From Mesorhizobium kowhaii (lineage in GTDB: Bacteria > Pseudomonadota > Alphaproteobacteria > Rhizobiales > Rhizobiaceae), in NCBI RefSeq assembly GCF_003253745.1, contig NZ_MZXV01000056.1:248001-312000 (forward strand): a stretch of 64,000 bases of DNA, given 5' to 3'. Positions 32,282 to 40,776 of this stretch are shown here, piece after piece. The translations under genes were made by a program, and so were the position numbers. The notes below the pieces were generated by a model. The model ran no database searches. It worked only from the letters and a program-made list of their open reading frames with translations, and was not told the DNA's origin. The first letter of the stretch is position 1. Every line of letters starts with the position of its first letter.

Positions 32282-33453
32282 GCGTGCGCACGCTCGTGCC
32301 CACCCTCAGGGGCATGACCTGGAGCCATCCGCGCGGCTACGATCCGATGGTCGCCTGTTCGTCGCTCTGGCAGCAGAAGACCGGCGTTGCGATCGAATGG
32401 GACAAGCGCTCGCTGCAGGATTTCGAGTCCTTCCCGGTCGAGGAACTGGCGCGGGCCTATGACCTTATCGTCATCGACCATCCGCATGTCGGCCAGATCA
32501 TAGCGGAGGGCTGCCTCGAGCCGCTCGATGTCGCCGGCCGCGAGGCGGAGCGCACAGCCCTTGCCTCAGGCAGCGTCGGCCAGTCCTATCCGAGCTACAG
32601 CTGGCAGGGACGGCAATGGGCGTTTCCGATCGATGCGGCCAGCCAAGTCCAGGCATGGCGGCCGGATGCGCTCGATGCGCCGCCGGCGCGCTGGAGCGAC
32701 GTGCTCGATCTCGCCCGGCAAGGCCGCGTGCTGTTGCCGCTGCGCCCACCCCACTCACTGATGGTGTTCTACACGCTTGCCGGCAATCTCGGACACTCGT
32801 GCGCGACCGATCCGTCCCGCGATCTCATCGACATTGCGACCGGCGGCGAAGTCTTCGAGGCGATGCGCGAGATCGCGGCACTGGTCGACCCGGCCTGCTT
32901 CGAGATGGATCCAATCGCCGTTTCGGAACGTATGGCAGAAGCCGATTCCAAAATCGTCTGCGCGCCGCTGATCTACGGTTATGTCTCCTATGCGGTGACG
33001 GGTTTTCGGGTGAACCGACTGGCCTTTGCCGACATCCCGGTCATCGGTGCCAGTGGTCCCATCGGTTCGGCGCTTGGTGGCACCGGCATAGCGGTTTCAG
33101 CCTTTTCCAAAGCAAAAGATGCCGCGATCGACTTCGCCTACTGGGTCGCCAGCGGCGATGTCCAGCGCGGCGCCTATGCCGCCGCCGGCGGCCAACCCGG
33201 CCACGCCGCGGCCTGGGAGGACGAGGCCGTCAATGCCGCGACCGGCAACTTTTATCGCGATACGCGCGCGACGCTGGAGGGCGCATGGGTGCGACCGCGC
33301 CACGATGGCTCCATGGCGTTCCAGCAAGCGGCGTCCGATCGCATCATCGCCGGCCTGACTTCCAGGCATCGGGCTGGCCAGGTCGTTGCCGATCTCAATC
33401 GCCTGTTCCGGGAGAGTGTTCCGGCGCCCGGCGCTGACGGTGGAGGAGCCTGA
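32278..33453 (+). CDS. Extracellular solute-binding protein-like protein without export signal
   Basis: A 391-residue protein with the cluster-1 binding-protein pattern (W-x-H-P-R-G-Y-D-P, YDLIVIDHPHVGQIIAEGCLEPLD, QWAFPIDAASQVQAWRPDAL, GGTGIAVSAFSKAKDAAIDFAYWVASGDVQ). It starts MSVRTLVPTLRGMTWSH with no signal peptide, lipobox or Tat motif. The GTG start overlaps the CoA-transferase stop by four bases, which argues against a longer N-terminus. It therefore seems to be a cytosolic member of a periplasmic family. It may sense or bind a pathway intermediate; the function is unknown. Confidence 0.8.
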   Translation: MSVRTLVPTLRGMTWSHPRGYDPMVACSSLWQQKTGVAIEWDKRSLQDFESFPVEELARAYDLIVIDHPHVGQIIAEGCLEPLDVAGREAERTALASGSVGQSYPSYSWQGRQWAFPIDAASQVQAWRPDALDAPPARWSDVLDLARQGRVLLPLRPPHSLMVFYTLAGNLGHSCATDPSRDLIDIATGGEVFEAMREIAALVDPACFEMDPIAVSERMAEADSKIVCAPLIYGYVSYAVTGFRVNRLAFADIPVIGASGPIGSALGGTGIAVSAFSKAKDAAIDFAYWVASGDVQRGAYAAAGGQPGHAAAWEDEAVNAATGNFYRDTRATLEGAWVRPRHDGSMAFQQAASDRIIAGLTSRHRAGQVVADLNRLFRESVPAPGADGGGA

Positions 33454-33463
33454 ACGAGACCGG

Positions 33464-34303
33464 CTAATCGAGCTGCCACAGCTTGCTGGCGTTTGCGAAC
33501 AAGAGCCTGTCGCGTTCATCGACGCTGCTACCTGACAGCAGCGCATGGGTCGCCGCCACCCAGGTCGAGAGGCCGCCGCCGAGCGTGCAGACCGGCCAGT
33601 CGCTGCCCCAGACGACGCGGTCCCAGCCGAACGCACCGATGGTGTGTTCGACATAAGGCCGCAGTGTCTCGGCCGTCCAACTGCCGGGCTCGGCATAGGC
33701 GACGACACCGGAGACCTTGGCCGCGACATTCGGGCGGCGCGCGATCTCGCTCATGTGTTCGCGCCATGGATGTTCGCCATTGCCCTTGATGTCAGGGACG
33801 CCGCAATGGTCGAGGACGAACTGCACATTGGGCGCCAAATCAGCAAGCGCTGTCGCCTTGGGAATCTGGTGCGGCAACACGACAAGATCGAAGCTCAGGC
33901 CGGTGCCGCCAAGCCGCTTGATGTTGTCCCGGAACAGTGCGCCTTCCGAGAGATCGTCGGGCACGACATGAAGGACGCGGCGGAACCCTTTGACGAAGGG
34001 ATTTGTTCGCTGCCGTTCGAGATAGGTTGCAAAATCCGCCTCTTCCGGCCGGCAGGATGCGATCACTCCGGCCAGCATGCTGCCGGGCTGCCGCGACAGT
34101 CCTTCGACACGAGCGGTCTCGGCCTCGATGTCGGCGGGATCGACATCGACCTCCATATGCAGCACGCGTTCGACGCCGACGCGATGGGCCTCCACGGCGT
34201 ATTCGTCGTAAGAAAAATCGCGATTGAGCGCCGGCACACCAGCAAGCCAGGGATAGCGCAGCACCGAACGATCGATGAGATGCAGATGGGTGTCGACGAT
34301 CAC
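33464..34303 (-). CDS. Amidohydrolase family protein, COG3618 (sugar lactonase-like)
   Basis: A 279-residue TIM-barrel metal hydrolase. The HxH motif is His6-His8 in VDTHLHLID, a mid-barrel histidine lies in FVLDHCGVPD and the final aspartate in VVWGSDWPV. COG3618 includes L-fuconolactonase, L-rhamnono-lactonase and 2-pyrone-4,6-dicarboxylate lactonase. It is downstream of the IclR gene on the same strand and faces the binding-protein-like gene tail to tail. With the mutarotase and mandelate-racemase-type genes nearby, a lactone of a deoxy-sugar acid is a reasonable but unproved substrate. Confidence 0.87.
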   Translation of the reverse strand: MIVDTHLHLIDRSVLRYPWLAGVPALNRDFSYDEYAVEAHRVGVERVLHMEVDVDPADIEAETARVEGLSRQPGSMLAGVIASCRPEEADFATYLERQRTNPFVKGFRRVLHVVPDDLSEGALFRDNIKRLGGTGLSFDLVVLPHQIPKATALADLAPNVQFVLDHCGVPDIKGNGEHPWREHMSEIARRPNVAAKVSGVVAYAEPGSWTAETLRPYVEHTIGAFGWDRVVWGSDWPVCTLGGGLSTWVAATHALLSGSSVDERDRLLFANASKLWQLD

Positions 34304-34343
34304 TGTAGCTCCTCCTCTTGGGCGGTTAAATCATCTCACGGAG

Positions 34344-34368
34344 GAATTCTTCATTCAAATAAGAATTC
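34344..34368. promoter_or_regulatory. Inverted repeat upstream of the amidohydrolase gene (candidate IclR operator)
   Basis: GAATTCTT at 34344-34351 and AAGAATTC at 34361-34368 are perfect inverted arms separated by nine bases. They overlap the last codon of the iclR gene and sit about 40 bases before the amidohydrolase start. No T-tract follows, so an operator is more likely than a terminator. Related GAATTC and TTCAT blocks recur upstream of iclR at 35169-35184. Confidence 0.5.
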
Positions 34369-35152
34369 ACGTCGACGAGCCGACCGCCGATCCGGCTAGG
34401 TGCGAAAGCTTTTCGGCCGTGACCAGCAACAGTTCGATGGTCCTGGTGATGTCGGGCGCGGAAGGCGCGTTGACGACGGTGATGTAGGGAATCGACAGTG
34501 CCGCAATGGCCTTGCCATCGGAACTGCGCACCGGGGCCGACAGGTTGAAGACACCGGCGGTCTGCATCGAAGCCATCATCTCGTAGCCGCGGTCGCGGAT
34601 CTGGTCGAGGCGGGCGAAGAACTCGGCCGACTGCGCCGCCTTGTCAGTGCTGCGGATATGTTCCGATATCATCATCTGCCGCTCTTCCTGCGAACGGAAG
34701 GCCAGCAGCACATGTCCCGAACCGGTGTCGAACAGGCTGATGTGTGAGCCGACGCGGATCGAAATGCCCCAGTAATTCGGCGCCTCCTGCTGGCCAATCA
34801 CAACGGCGGAACCACGATCAAAAACAACGAGTTGGTTGGCCTGCTGCGATGTCTCGGCCAGCTCGCGCATCAGCGGCGTGGCGTAGGAAACCAGCCGCCG
34901 CACCGGCGCGTGCAATTGCGCCAGGCCGAACAGCTTCAGCGTCAGCGAATAACGGTCGCCATCCAGCCTGGTGACGTAGCCGCGCCGCACCAGCCGGTCG
35001 AGCATGCGGTAGAATTCATTGGGACTGCGGTCGAGTTTCTTGGCGATTTCGGCCTGCGTCAGGCCGCCGTCGACGCCGGCCAGCAGTTCGAGGATGTCGA
35101 GCCCCTTGTCGAGCGCCGGGGCGCGATAGCGCTCGTCTTCGCTGTCGTCCAT
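34367..35152 (-). CDS. IclR family transcriptional regulator
   Basis: A 261-residue regulator. N-terminal winged helix: ALDKGLDILELLAGVDGGLTQAEIAKKLDRSPNEFYRMLDRLVRRGYV; C-terminal IclR effector domain from residue ~90, with GSHISLFDTGSGHVLLAF and a late VFNLSAPVRSSDGKAIAALSIPY. It is divergent from the CUT1 importer operon with a 168-base region between them. IclR proteins often control sugar-acid or aromatic catabolism and respond to a pathway intermediate. Confidence 0.92.
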   Translation of the reverse strand: MDDSEDERYRAPALDKGLDILELLAGVDGGLTQAEIAKKLDRSPNEFYRMLDRLVRRGYVTRLDGDRYSLTLKLFGLAQLHAPVRRLVSYATPLMRELAETSQQANQLVVFDRGSAVVIGQQEAPNYWGISIRVGSHISLFDTGSGHVLLAFRSQEERQMMISEHIRSTDKAAQSAEFFARLDQIRDRGYEMMASMQTAGVFNLSAPVRSSDGKAIAALSIPYITVVNAPSAPDITRTIELLLVTAEKLSHLAGSAVGSST

Positions 35153-35320
35153 GGCTCATCCCTCCAGTGAATTCGATTCTTCATATACGCAGGAATGCTG
35201 TCGACGGAAACAAATTTCGCCTTGACGTATTCGTGAATGTTTTGTTTGTATATGAATGTAGCACTTCTTGTCATCAGACGAGTTGCGGTCGCCGCTGAGG
35301 CGCACCAAGGGAGGATACCA
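35153..35320. promoter_or_regulatory. Divergent iclR / sugar ABC operon control region
   Basis: TTGACG at 35223-35228 is a good -35 box for the rightward operon; TTGTAT or TGTATA near 35246-35252 can serve as -10 with 17-18 bases between. The spacer contains ATTCGTGAAT (35229-35238), a symmetric element that would place a bound regulator on the promoter. GAATTC and TTCATAT at 35169-35186 near iclR resemble the arms found downstream of the gene. GGGAGG precedes the binding-protein ATG. Confidence 0.5.
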
Positions 35321-36640
35321 ATGAACAGACTGCTTTCCGGCGTGTCCGCCGGCGCATTGTTGCTTGCATTCGGTGCAGGCACGGCCCTTGCCGGCGACCT
35401 GCCCGGCAAGTTCGAAGGCGTCACCATCGACGCCAAGCTGATCGGCGGCCAGCAATATGAAAAGCTCTATGAGCGCATCCCTGAATGGGAGAAGCTGACC
35501 GGCGCCAAGGTCAACATCCTGACCAAGAAAAACGGCTTCGACATCGACAAGGAGCTCAAATCCGACATCGCCTCGGGCAGCACCAACTGGTGCGTCGGCT
35601 GGAACCATTCGTCGTTCGCGCCGCAGTATACGAGCCTCTACACCGACCTCAGCAAGCTCTTGCCCAAGGAGGAGATCGACGCCTTCGTGCCTTCGACGAT
35701 CAAGGCGGCGACCATCGACGGCAAGCTGGAGATGCTGCCGCGCGCGCAGTTCGACGTTTCGGCGCTCTATTACCAGAAGAGCCTGTACGAGAACGCCGAC
35801 AACAAGACCAAGTTCAAGGCGAAATACGGCTATGATCTGATGCCGCCGGACACCTGGAAGGAAGTCACCGACCAGGCCGAGTTCTTCGCCAACCCACCCA
35901 ATTTCTACGGCACGCAGTTTGCCGGCAAGGAAGAGGCGATCAATGGCCGCTTCTACGAGATGGTCGTCGCCGAAGGCGGCGAATACCTCGACAAGGACGG
36001 CAAGCCGGTCTTCAACTCCGAGGCCGGCATCAGGGCGCTCGACTGGTTCGTCAACCTCTACAAGGCCAAGGCCGTGCCGGCCGGGACGACCAACTATTTG
36101 TGGGACGATCTCGGCCAGGGCTTTGCTTCAGGCACCGTCGCCATCAATCTCGACTGGCCGGGCTGGGCCGGCTTCTTCAACGATCCGAAGTCGTCGAAGG
36201 TCGCCGGCAATGTCGGCGTCAAGGTTGCGCCGAAGGGCTCGTCGGGCAAGCGCACCGGCTGGTCCGGTTTCCACGGCTTCTCGGTGACCGAGAACTGCCC
36301 CAATAAGGAGGCCGCGGCTTCCCTGGTGTGGTGGCTGACCAACGAGGACAGCCAGAAGCTCGAGGCGGCCGCTGGTCCGTTGCCGACCCGCACCGCGGTG
36401 TGGGACTGGGACCTCCAGCAAGCGGCAAACGATCCTTACAAGAAGGAAGTTCTCGCCGCCTTCCAGGAAGAGGCCAAGCACGCCTTCGCCGTGCCGCAGA
36501 CGCCTGAGTGGATCGAGATCTCGAACGCTGTCTATCCTGAATTGCAGGCGGCTATCCTTGGCGACAAGACGTCCAAGCAGGCTTTGGATGAAGCCGCCGC
36601 CAAGGCGACGCAAATTCTCGAAGACGCCGGCAAACTCTAG
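35321..36640 (+). CDS. Sugar-type ABC transporter substrate-binding protein (family 1)
   Basis: A 439-residue periplasmic binding protein. Sec signal peptide MNRLLSGVSAGALLLAFGAG followed by TALAG. The body shows the cluster B/D pattern: FEGVTIDAKLIGGQQYEKLYERIPEWEKLTGAKVNI, GTVAINLDWPGWAGFF and GFHGFSVTENCPNKEAAASLVWWLT. GGGAGG lies 10 bases before the ATG. First gene of the importer operon; an 11-base-pair hairpin after its stop probably limits expression of the following permease genes. The ligand is likely a sugar or sugar acid. Confidence 0.9.
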   Translation: MNRLLSGVSAGALLLAFGAGTALAGDLPGKFEGVTIDAKLIGGQQYEKLYERIPEWEKLTGAKVNILTKKNGFDIDKELKSDIASGSTNWCVGWNHSSFAPQYTSLYTDLSKLLPKEEIDAFVPSTIKAATIDGKLEMLPRAQFDVSALYYQKSLYENADNKTKFKAKYGYDLMPPDTWKEVTDQAEFFANPPNFYGTQFAGKEEAINGRFYEMVVAEGGEYLDKDGKPVFNSEAGIRALDWFVNLYKAKAVPAGTTNYLWDDLGQGFASGTVAINLDWPGWAGFFNDPKSSKVAGNVGVKVAPKGSSGKRTGWSGFHGFSVTENCPNKEAAASLVWWLTNEDSQKLEAAAGPLPTRTAVWDWDLQQAANDPYKKEVLAAFQEEAKHAFAVPQTPEWIEISNAVYPELQAAILGDKTSKQALDEAAAKATQILEDAGKL

Positions 36641-36657
36641 CAACCGCTCCCAAGGCT

Positions 36658-36684
36658 GCCTCCCCCATCAGCAATGGGGGAGGC
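36658..36684 (+). promoter_or_regulatory. Intercistronic hairpin between binding-protein and permease genes
   Basis: GCCTCCCCCAT at 36658-36668 and ATGGGGGAGGC at 36674-36684 form a perfect 11-base-pair stem with the loop CAGCA. It lies 17 bases after the binding-protein stop and about 100 bases before the permease start, without a T-tract. This is the usual location of stem-loops that protect the binding-protein mRNA or cause partial termination. Confidence 0.7.
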
Positions 36685-36781
36685 GATCGCGCCTTGCGCC
36701 ATGAGGGCAGCCGAGGATTCACGATCGTCCTTAGCTGCTCCTGGCTCCATCACTCAGTTCACTTTACCTGACAGGATCCTG

Positions 36782-37678
36782 ATGAAGGGCTTCAAGCCAT
36801 CTGCGCCATTCCTGCTGCTGCTTCCGGCCATGATCGTGCTGGCGGCGGTGGTCGTGGTGCCGCTGCTTTTGTCGCTCTATTCCAGCTTCACGCCGTTCCG
36901 CCTGACGCGGCCCGAGACATTTTTCGTCGTCATCGGCATCAGGAACTATCTTTCGATCCTGTCCAACACCGATTTCTGGTGGGCGTTCGGTCGCACGGTG
37001 CTGCTGCTGACGATCGCGCTCAATCTCGAGATGCTGCTTGGCCTCGGCCTGGCAATGCTGGTCGAGAAGGCGACGCGCGGCCAGCGCATCCTGCGCACGC
37101 TGATGATGTTTCCGATGATGTTCTCGCCGATCCTCGTCGGTTTCCAGTTCAAGTTCATGTTCAACGACAATATCGGCCTGGTGAACAATGCCTTGCAGTC
37201 GCTCGGCATCACGCAAGACGCCATACCGTGGCTGATCGAGAGCCACCTCGCCTTCATCGCCATTTCGATCGCCGAAATCTGGTCGTCGACCGCGATCTTC
37301 GCCATCCTGATCCTCGCCGGCCTGCTCGCCATGCCCAAGGAGCCGATCGAGGCGGCACGCGTCGACGGCTGCACGCCCTGGCAGACATTCCGTTATGTGA
37401 CGTGGCCGTTCGTCATGCCCTTCGCCTATATCGCCATGACCATCCGTTCGCTGGACGTGGCGCGCGCCTACGACATCGTCAAGATCATGACCGATGGCGG
37501 ACCGGCGGGCCGCACGGAACTTCTTTGGACGCTGGTGGCGCGCACCGCCTATAGCGACGGGCGCATGGGCATGGCCAACGCCATGGCCTATGTCTCGATC
37601 CTGCTGTCGATCGCCTTCACCGTCTACTTCTTCAACAAGCTCGCCGCGGCGCGCACGCAGATCGGTGCTGAGTGGTGA
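36782..37678 (+). CDS. Sugar ABC permease, MalF/UgpA type
   Basis: A 298-residue inner-membrane permease with six predicted segments, beginning FLLLLPAMIVLAAVVVVPLLLSLYSSF. The EAA coupling loop reads EPIEAARVDGCTPWQTFRYVTWPF. The ATG at 36782 follows CAGGATCCTG; a longer frame would start inside the hairpin at 36674. It overlaps or abuts the next permease gene, depending on the start chosen there. Confidence 0.9.
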   Translation: MKGFKPSAPFLLLLPAMIVLAAVVVVPLLLSLYSSFTPFRLTRPETFFVVIGIRNYLSILSNTDFWWAFGRTVLLLTIALNLEMLLGLGLAMLVEKATRGQRILRTLMMFPMMFSPILVGFQFKFMFNDNIGLVNNALQSLGITQDAIPWLIESHLAFIAISIAEIWSSTAIFAILILAGLLAMPKEPIEAARVDGCTPWQTFRYVTWPFVMPFAYIAMTIRSLDVARAYDIVKIMTDGGPAGRTELLWTLVARTAYSDGRMGMANAMAYVSILLSIAFTVYFFNKLAAARTQIGAEW

Positions 37679-37680
37679 GA

Positions 37681-38547
37681 ATGGACGAGAATTCTTCCGC
37701 CCGCTTGAAGCGCCGGCTCGTAGGCGTCGTCTATCGCATCGGCTTGTTCCTGGCGATGCTGACCATCTGTCTGCCTGGTCTGTGGATCGTCCTGTCGTCG
37801 CTGCGACCGACCGTCGAGATCATGGCCAAGCCGCCGGTATGGATCCCGCAGGAGATCTCGTTCGACGCCTATGTCGCCATGTTCAGCGGCATCGGCAAGG
37901 GCGGCATCCCGGTGATCGAGTACTTCCGCAACTCGCTGATCATCTCGGTGACCTCGACGGTCATTGCCGTGGCCATCGGCATGGCCGGCGGCTATGCGTT
38001 TGCGCGCTACCGCTTCCGCGGCAAATCGAGTGTCTTCCTTGGCCTGATGCTGACACGCACGGTGCCAGGCATCGCTCTGTCGCTGCCGCTGTTCTTCCTC
38101 TATGTGCGGCTTGGCATCATCGACACGCATTTCGGGCTGATCCTTGCCTATGTCGCGCTCAACGTGCCGTTCACGATCTGGCTGATCGACGGCTTCTTCC
38201 GCCAGGTGCCGAAGGACCTCGCGGAAGCGGCGCAGATCGATGGCTGCACGCGCTGGCAGGCGTTCTGGCAGGTCGAGTTCCCGCTCGCCGGGCCGGGCAT
38301 CGCTTCCGCAGCGATCTTCGCCTTCCTGACCTGCTGGAATGAATTCGCGCTGGCCTCGCAGCTGACCCGCTCGGTGAGCGCCAAGACGCTGCCGGTCGGC
38401 CTGCTCGACTACACGGCCGAGTTCACCATCGACTGGCGCGGCATGTGCGCGCTCGCCGTGGTGATGATCATTCCGGCGCTCACCCTCACCTTTATCGTCC
38501 AGAAACACCTTGTCGGCGGCCTGACCTCCGGCGCGGTGAAAGGCTGA
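37681..38547 (+). CDS. Sugar ABC permease, MalG/UgpE type
   Basis: A 288-residue inner-membrane permease. N-terminal segment IGLFLAMLTICLPGLWIVLSSLRP, EAA loop KDLAEAAQIDGCTRWQAFWQVEFPL and the C-terminal MalG-like end KHLVGGLTSGAVKG. The ATG at 37681 is listed; GTG codons at 37672 and 37675 are in frame, and the second would give a GTGA overlap with the previous stop. Forms the membrane pore with the MalF-type partner. Confidence 0.9.
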   Translation: MDENSSARLKRRLVGVVYRIGLFLAMLTICLPGLWIVLSSLRPTVEIMAKPPVWIPQEISFDAYVAMFSGIGKGGIPVIEYFRNSLIISVTSTVIAVAIGMAGGYAFARYRFRGKSSVFLGLMLTRTVPGIALSLPLFFLYVRLGIIDTHFGLILAYVALNVPFTIWLIDGFFRQVPKDLAEAAQIDGCTRWQAFWQVEFPLAGPGIASAAIFAFLTCWNEFALASQLTRSVSAKTLPVGLLDYTAEFTIDWRGMCALAVVMIIPALTLTFIVQKHLVGGLTSGAVKG

Positions 38548-38550
38548 TCC

Positions 38551-39648
38551 ATGGCAACTGTTTCCCTCACCAAGCTGACCAAGCGCTACGGCAATGTCGG
38601 GATCGTGCACGGCATCGATCTCGACATCGCCGACCGCGAATTCATCGCGCTGGTCGGCCCCTCCGGCTGCGGCAAGTCGACAACGCTGCGCATGATCGCC
38701 GGACTGGAGGAGATCAGCGCCGGCTCGATCGAGATCGGCGGCCGCGTCGTCAACGACCTGCCGCCGCGCTCGCGCAACATCTCGATGGTGTTCCAGTCCT
38801 ACGCGCTCTATCCGCATATGACGGTGCGCGAGAATCTCGGCTTCTCCCTGAAGATCGCCGGTGCGGCCAAGGAAGACATGGACCGCCGCGTCGCCGAGGC
38901 CTCGGCCATCCTCGGCCTCGACACGCTGCTGGACCGCCGCCCGTCGCAACTGTCCGGTGGCCAGCGTCAGCGCGTTGCCATGGGTCGTGCCATCGTACGC
39001 GATCCCGACGTCTTCCTGTTCGACGAGCCGCTTTCCAACCTCGACGCCAAGCTGCGCACACAGATGCGCACCGAGATCAAGAAACTGCATGCCAAGGTGC
39101 AGTCGACGGTGATCTACGTCACCCATGACCAGGTCGAGGCGATGACGCTTGCCGACCGCATCGTCATCATGCGTGACGGCTACATCGAACAGGTCGGCAC
39201 CCCCGACGAGGTTTTCCGGCGACCGGCGACGCGCTTCGTTGCCGGCTTCATCGGCTCGCCGCCGATGAACTTGCACGAGGCCACGATCGACGGTGGCCAG
39301 ATGATTTTCGGCAGTGGTGAAAAACTGCCGCTGCCAGGCCAGTTCAAGACCAATGTCGCTACCGGTGACAAGGTCGTGTTCGGGCTGCGGCCGGACGACA
39401 TCTATCCGACCGGCCATGGCATCAGTTCCGGCGGCGTCGCCGACGTCCACCAGATCGAACTGCCGATCACGGTGACCGAACCGCTCGGCAACGAGACGCT
39501 GGTGTTCGTCGAATTCAACGGCACTGACTGGGTGTCGCGCATGCTGAATCCGAGGCCGCTGAAATCGGGCGAGCGGATCGCCATGAGTTTCGACATGTCG
39601 CAGGCACATCTGTTTGCCGCCGACACCGGGAAGACATTGCGGAGCTGA
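38551..39648 (+). CDS. Sugar ABC transporter ATP-binding protein, UgpC/MalK type
   Basis: A 365-residue ATPase. Walker A GPSGCGKST, Q-loop FQSYALYPHMTVRENL, signature LSGGQRQRVAMGRAI, Walker B VFLFDEPLSNLD, H-loop VTHDQVEAM. The C-terminal ~130 residues are the regulatory OB-like (TOBE) domain, GLRPDDIYPTGH onwards. Three bases after the permease gene and five before the mandelate-racemase-type gene, so the importer and enzymes share one transcript. Confidence 0.92.
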   Translation: MATVSLTKLTKRYGNVGIVHGIDLDIADREFIALVGPSGCGKSTTLRMIAGLEEISAGSIEIGGRVVNDLPPRSRNISMVFQSYALYPHMTVRENLGFSLKIAGAAKEDMDRRVAEASAILGLDTLLDRRPSQLSGGQRQRVAMGRAIVRDPDVFLFDEPLSNLDAKLRTQMRTEIKKLHAKVQSTVIYVTHDQVEAMTLADRIVIMRDGYIEQVGTPDEVFRRPATRFVAGFIGSPPMNLHEATIDGGQMIFGSGEKLPLPGQFKTNVATGDKVVFGLRPDDIYPTGHGISSGGVADVHQIELPITVTEPLGNETLVFVEFNGTDWVSRMLNPRPLKSGERIAMSFDMSQAHLFAADTGKTLRS

Positions 39649-39653
39649 CGGAC

Positions 39654-40766
39654 ATGGCCAGAATCGAGAAAGTCGAACTGCGGATGGTGGACCTTGTCCC
39701 CAAGGTCAAGCGCACCGACGCGATCCAGAGCTTCGTCAGCCAGGAAACGCCGATCGTGACGATCACCGATTCCGACGGCGCGGTCGGCACCGGCTACAGC
39801 TATACGATCGGCACCGGCGGTTCGTCGGTGATGCGGCTCCTTTCCGACCATCTCGCGCCGCGCCTGATCGGCCGCGACCCCGACATGATCGAGGCGATCT
39901 GGCACGATCTCGAATTTGCCACCCATGCCACCACGATCGGTGCGATCACGGCCATAGCGATCGCGGCGATCGACACGGCGCTGTGGGATCTGCGGGCGAA
40001 GAAGCAGAAGCTACCACTGTGGAAGCTGGCCGGCGGTGCCAAGGACCGCTGCCCGCTCTACACGACCGAAGGCGGCTGGCTGCACATCGAGACGCAGGCG
40101 CTGGTCGACGATGCGCTGGCCGCCAAGGCCAAGGGCTTTCGCGGCTCGAAGGTGAAGATCGGCAAGCCGCACGGCTCGGAAGATCTTGCCCGCCTGTCGG
40201 CGGTGCGCAAGGCGGTTGGCGACGGCTACGAAATCATGACCGACGCCAATCAGGGGTTCTCGGTCGATGAGGCGATCCGGCGCGCGGCCAGGTTGCGCGA
40301 GCTCGACCTCGCCTGGATCGAAGAGCCATTGCCGGCCGACGACATCGACGGGCATGTGCGGTTGTCGAACTCGACGCCGACGCCGATCGCCATCGGCGAG
40401 TCGCTCTATTCCATCCGCCATTTCCGCGAATACATGCAGAAAGGCGCCTGCTCGATCGTCCAGGTCGATGTCGGCCGCATCGGCGGCATCACACCCTGGC
40501 TCAAGATCGCCCATGCGGCGGAGGCCTTCGACATTCCGGTCTGCCCGCATTTCCTGATGGAACTGCATGTCAGCCTGACCTGCGCTGTTCAGAACGGCCG
40601 CTATGTCGAGTACATTCCGCAGCTCGACCAGTTGACCGGCAAGCACATGCGCATCGAGGATGGGCAGGCGCTGGCGCCCGACGAGCCGGGCATCGGCATC
40701 GATTGGGACTGGGACGCGGTCAAGGCCATGAGCATCGCCGAATTCACCACGGCGATCACCAGATAG
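39654..40766 (+). CDS. Enolase-superfamily sugar acid dehydratase/racemase (mandelate racemase type)
   Basis: A 370-residue enzyme that abstracts a proton alpha to a carboxylate. The barrel has Lys166-x-Lys168 (SKVKIGKP), metal ligands Asp197, Glu223 and Glu249 (TDANQG, WIEEPLP, IGES) and the Asp272/His299 dyad. This spacing closely matches mandelate racemase (K164/K166, D270/H297), so the enzyme is in the MR subgroup, which is mainly acid-sugar dehydratases. Its place between a sugar importer and a RhaM-like gene suggests a sugar acid such as a deoxyhexonate. Exact substrate unknown. Confidence 0.88.
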   Translation: MARIEKVELRMVDLVPKVKRTDAIQSFVSQETPIVTITDSDGAVGTGYSYTIGTGGSSVMRLLSDHLAPRLIGRDPDMIEAIWHDLEFATHATTIGAITAIAIAAIDTALWDLRAKKQKLPLWKLAGGAKDRCPLYTTEGGWLHIETQALVDDALAAKAKGFRGSKVKIGKPHGSEDLARLSAVRKAVGDGYEIMTDANQGFSVDEAIRRAARLRELDLAWIEEPLPADDIDGHVRLSNSTPTPIAIGESLYSIRHFREYMQKGACSIVQVDVGRIGGITPWLKIAHAAEAFDIPVCPHFLMELHVSLTCAVQNGRYVEYIPQLDQLTGKHMRIEDGQALAPDEPGIGIDWDWDAVKAMSIAEFTTAITR

Positions 40767-40776
40767 GGAGACGGAC

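Noticed and set aside
36674..36781. Longer start for the MalF-type permease
   Set aside because: The extra codons overlap the 11-base-pair intercistronic hairpin and have no ribosome site; the protein would lack the normal short polar start before its first helix.
37624..39609. Long minus-strand frame across the permease and ATPase genes
   Set aside because: The translation is low-complexity (Asp/His/Arg-rich) and covers three well-supported genes on the plus strand. It is a mirror frame.
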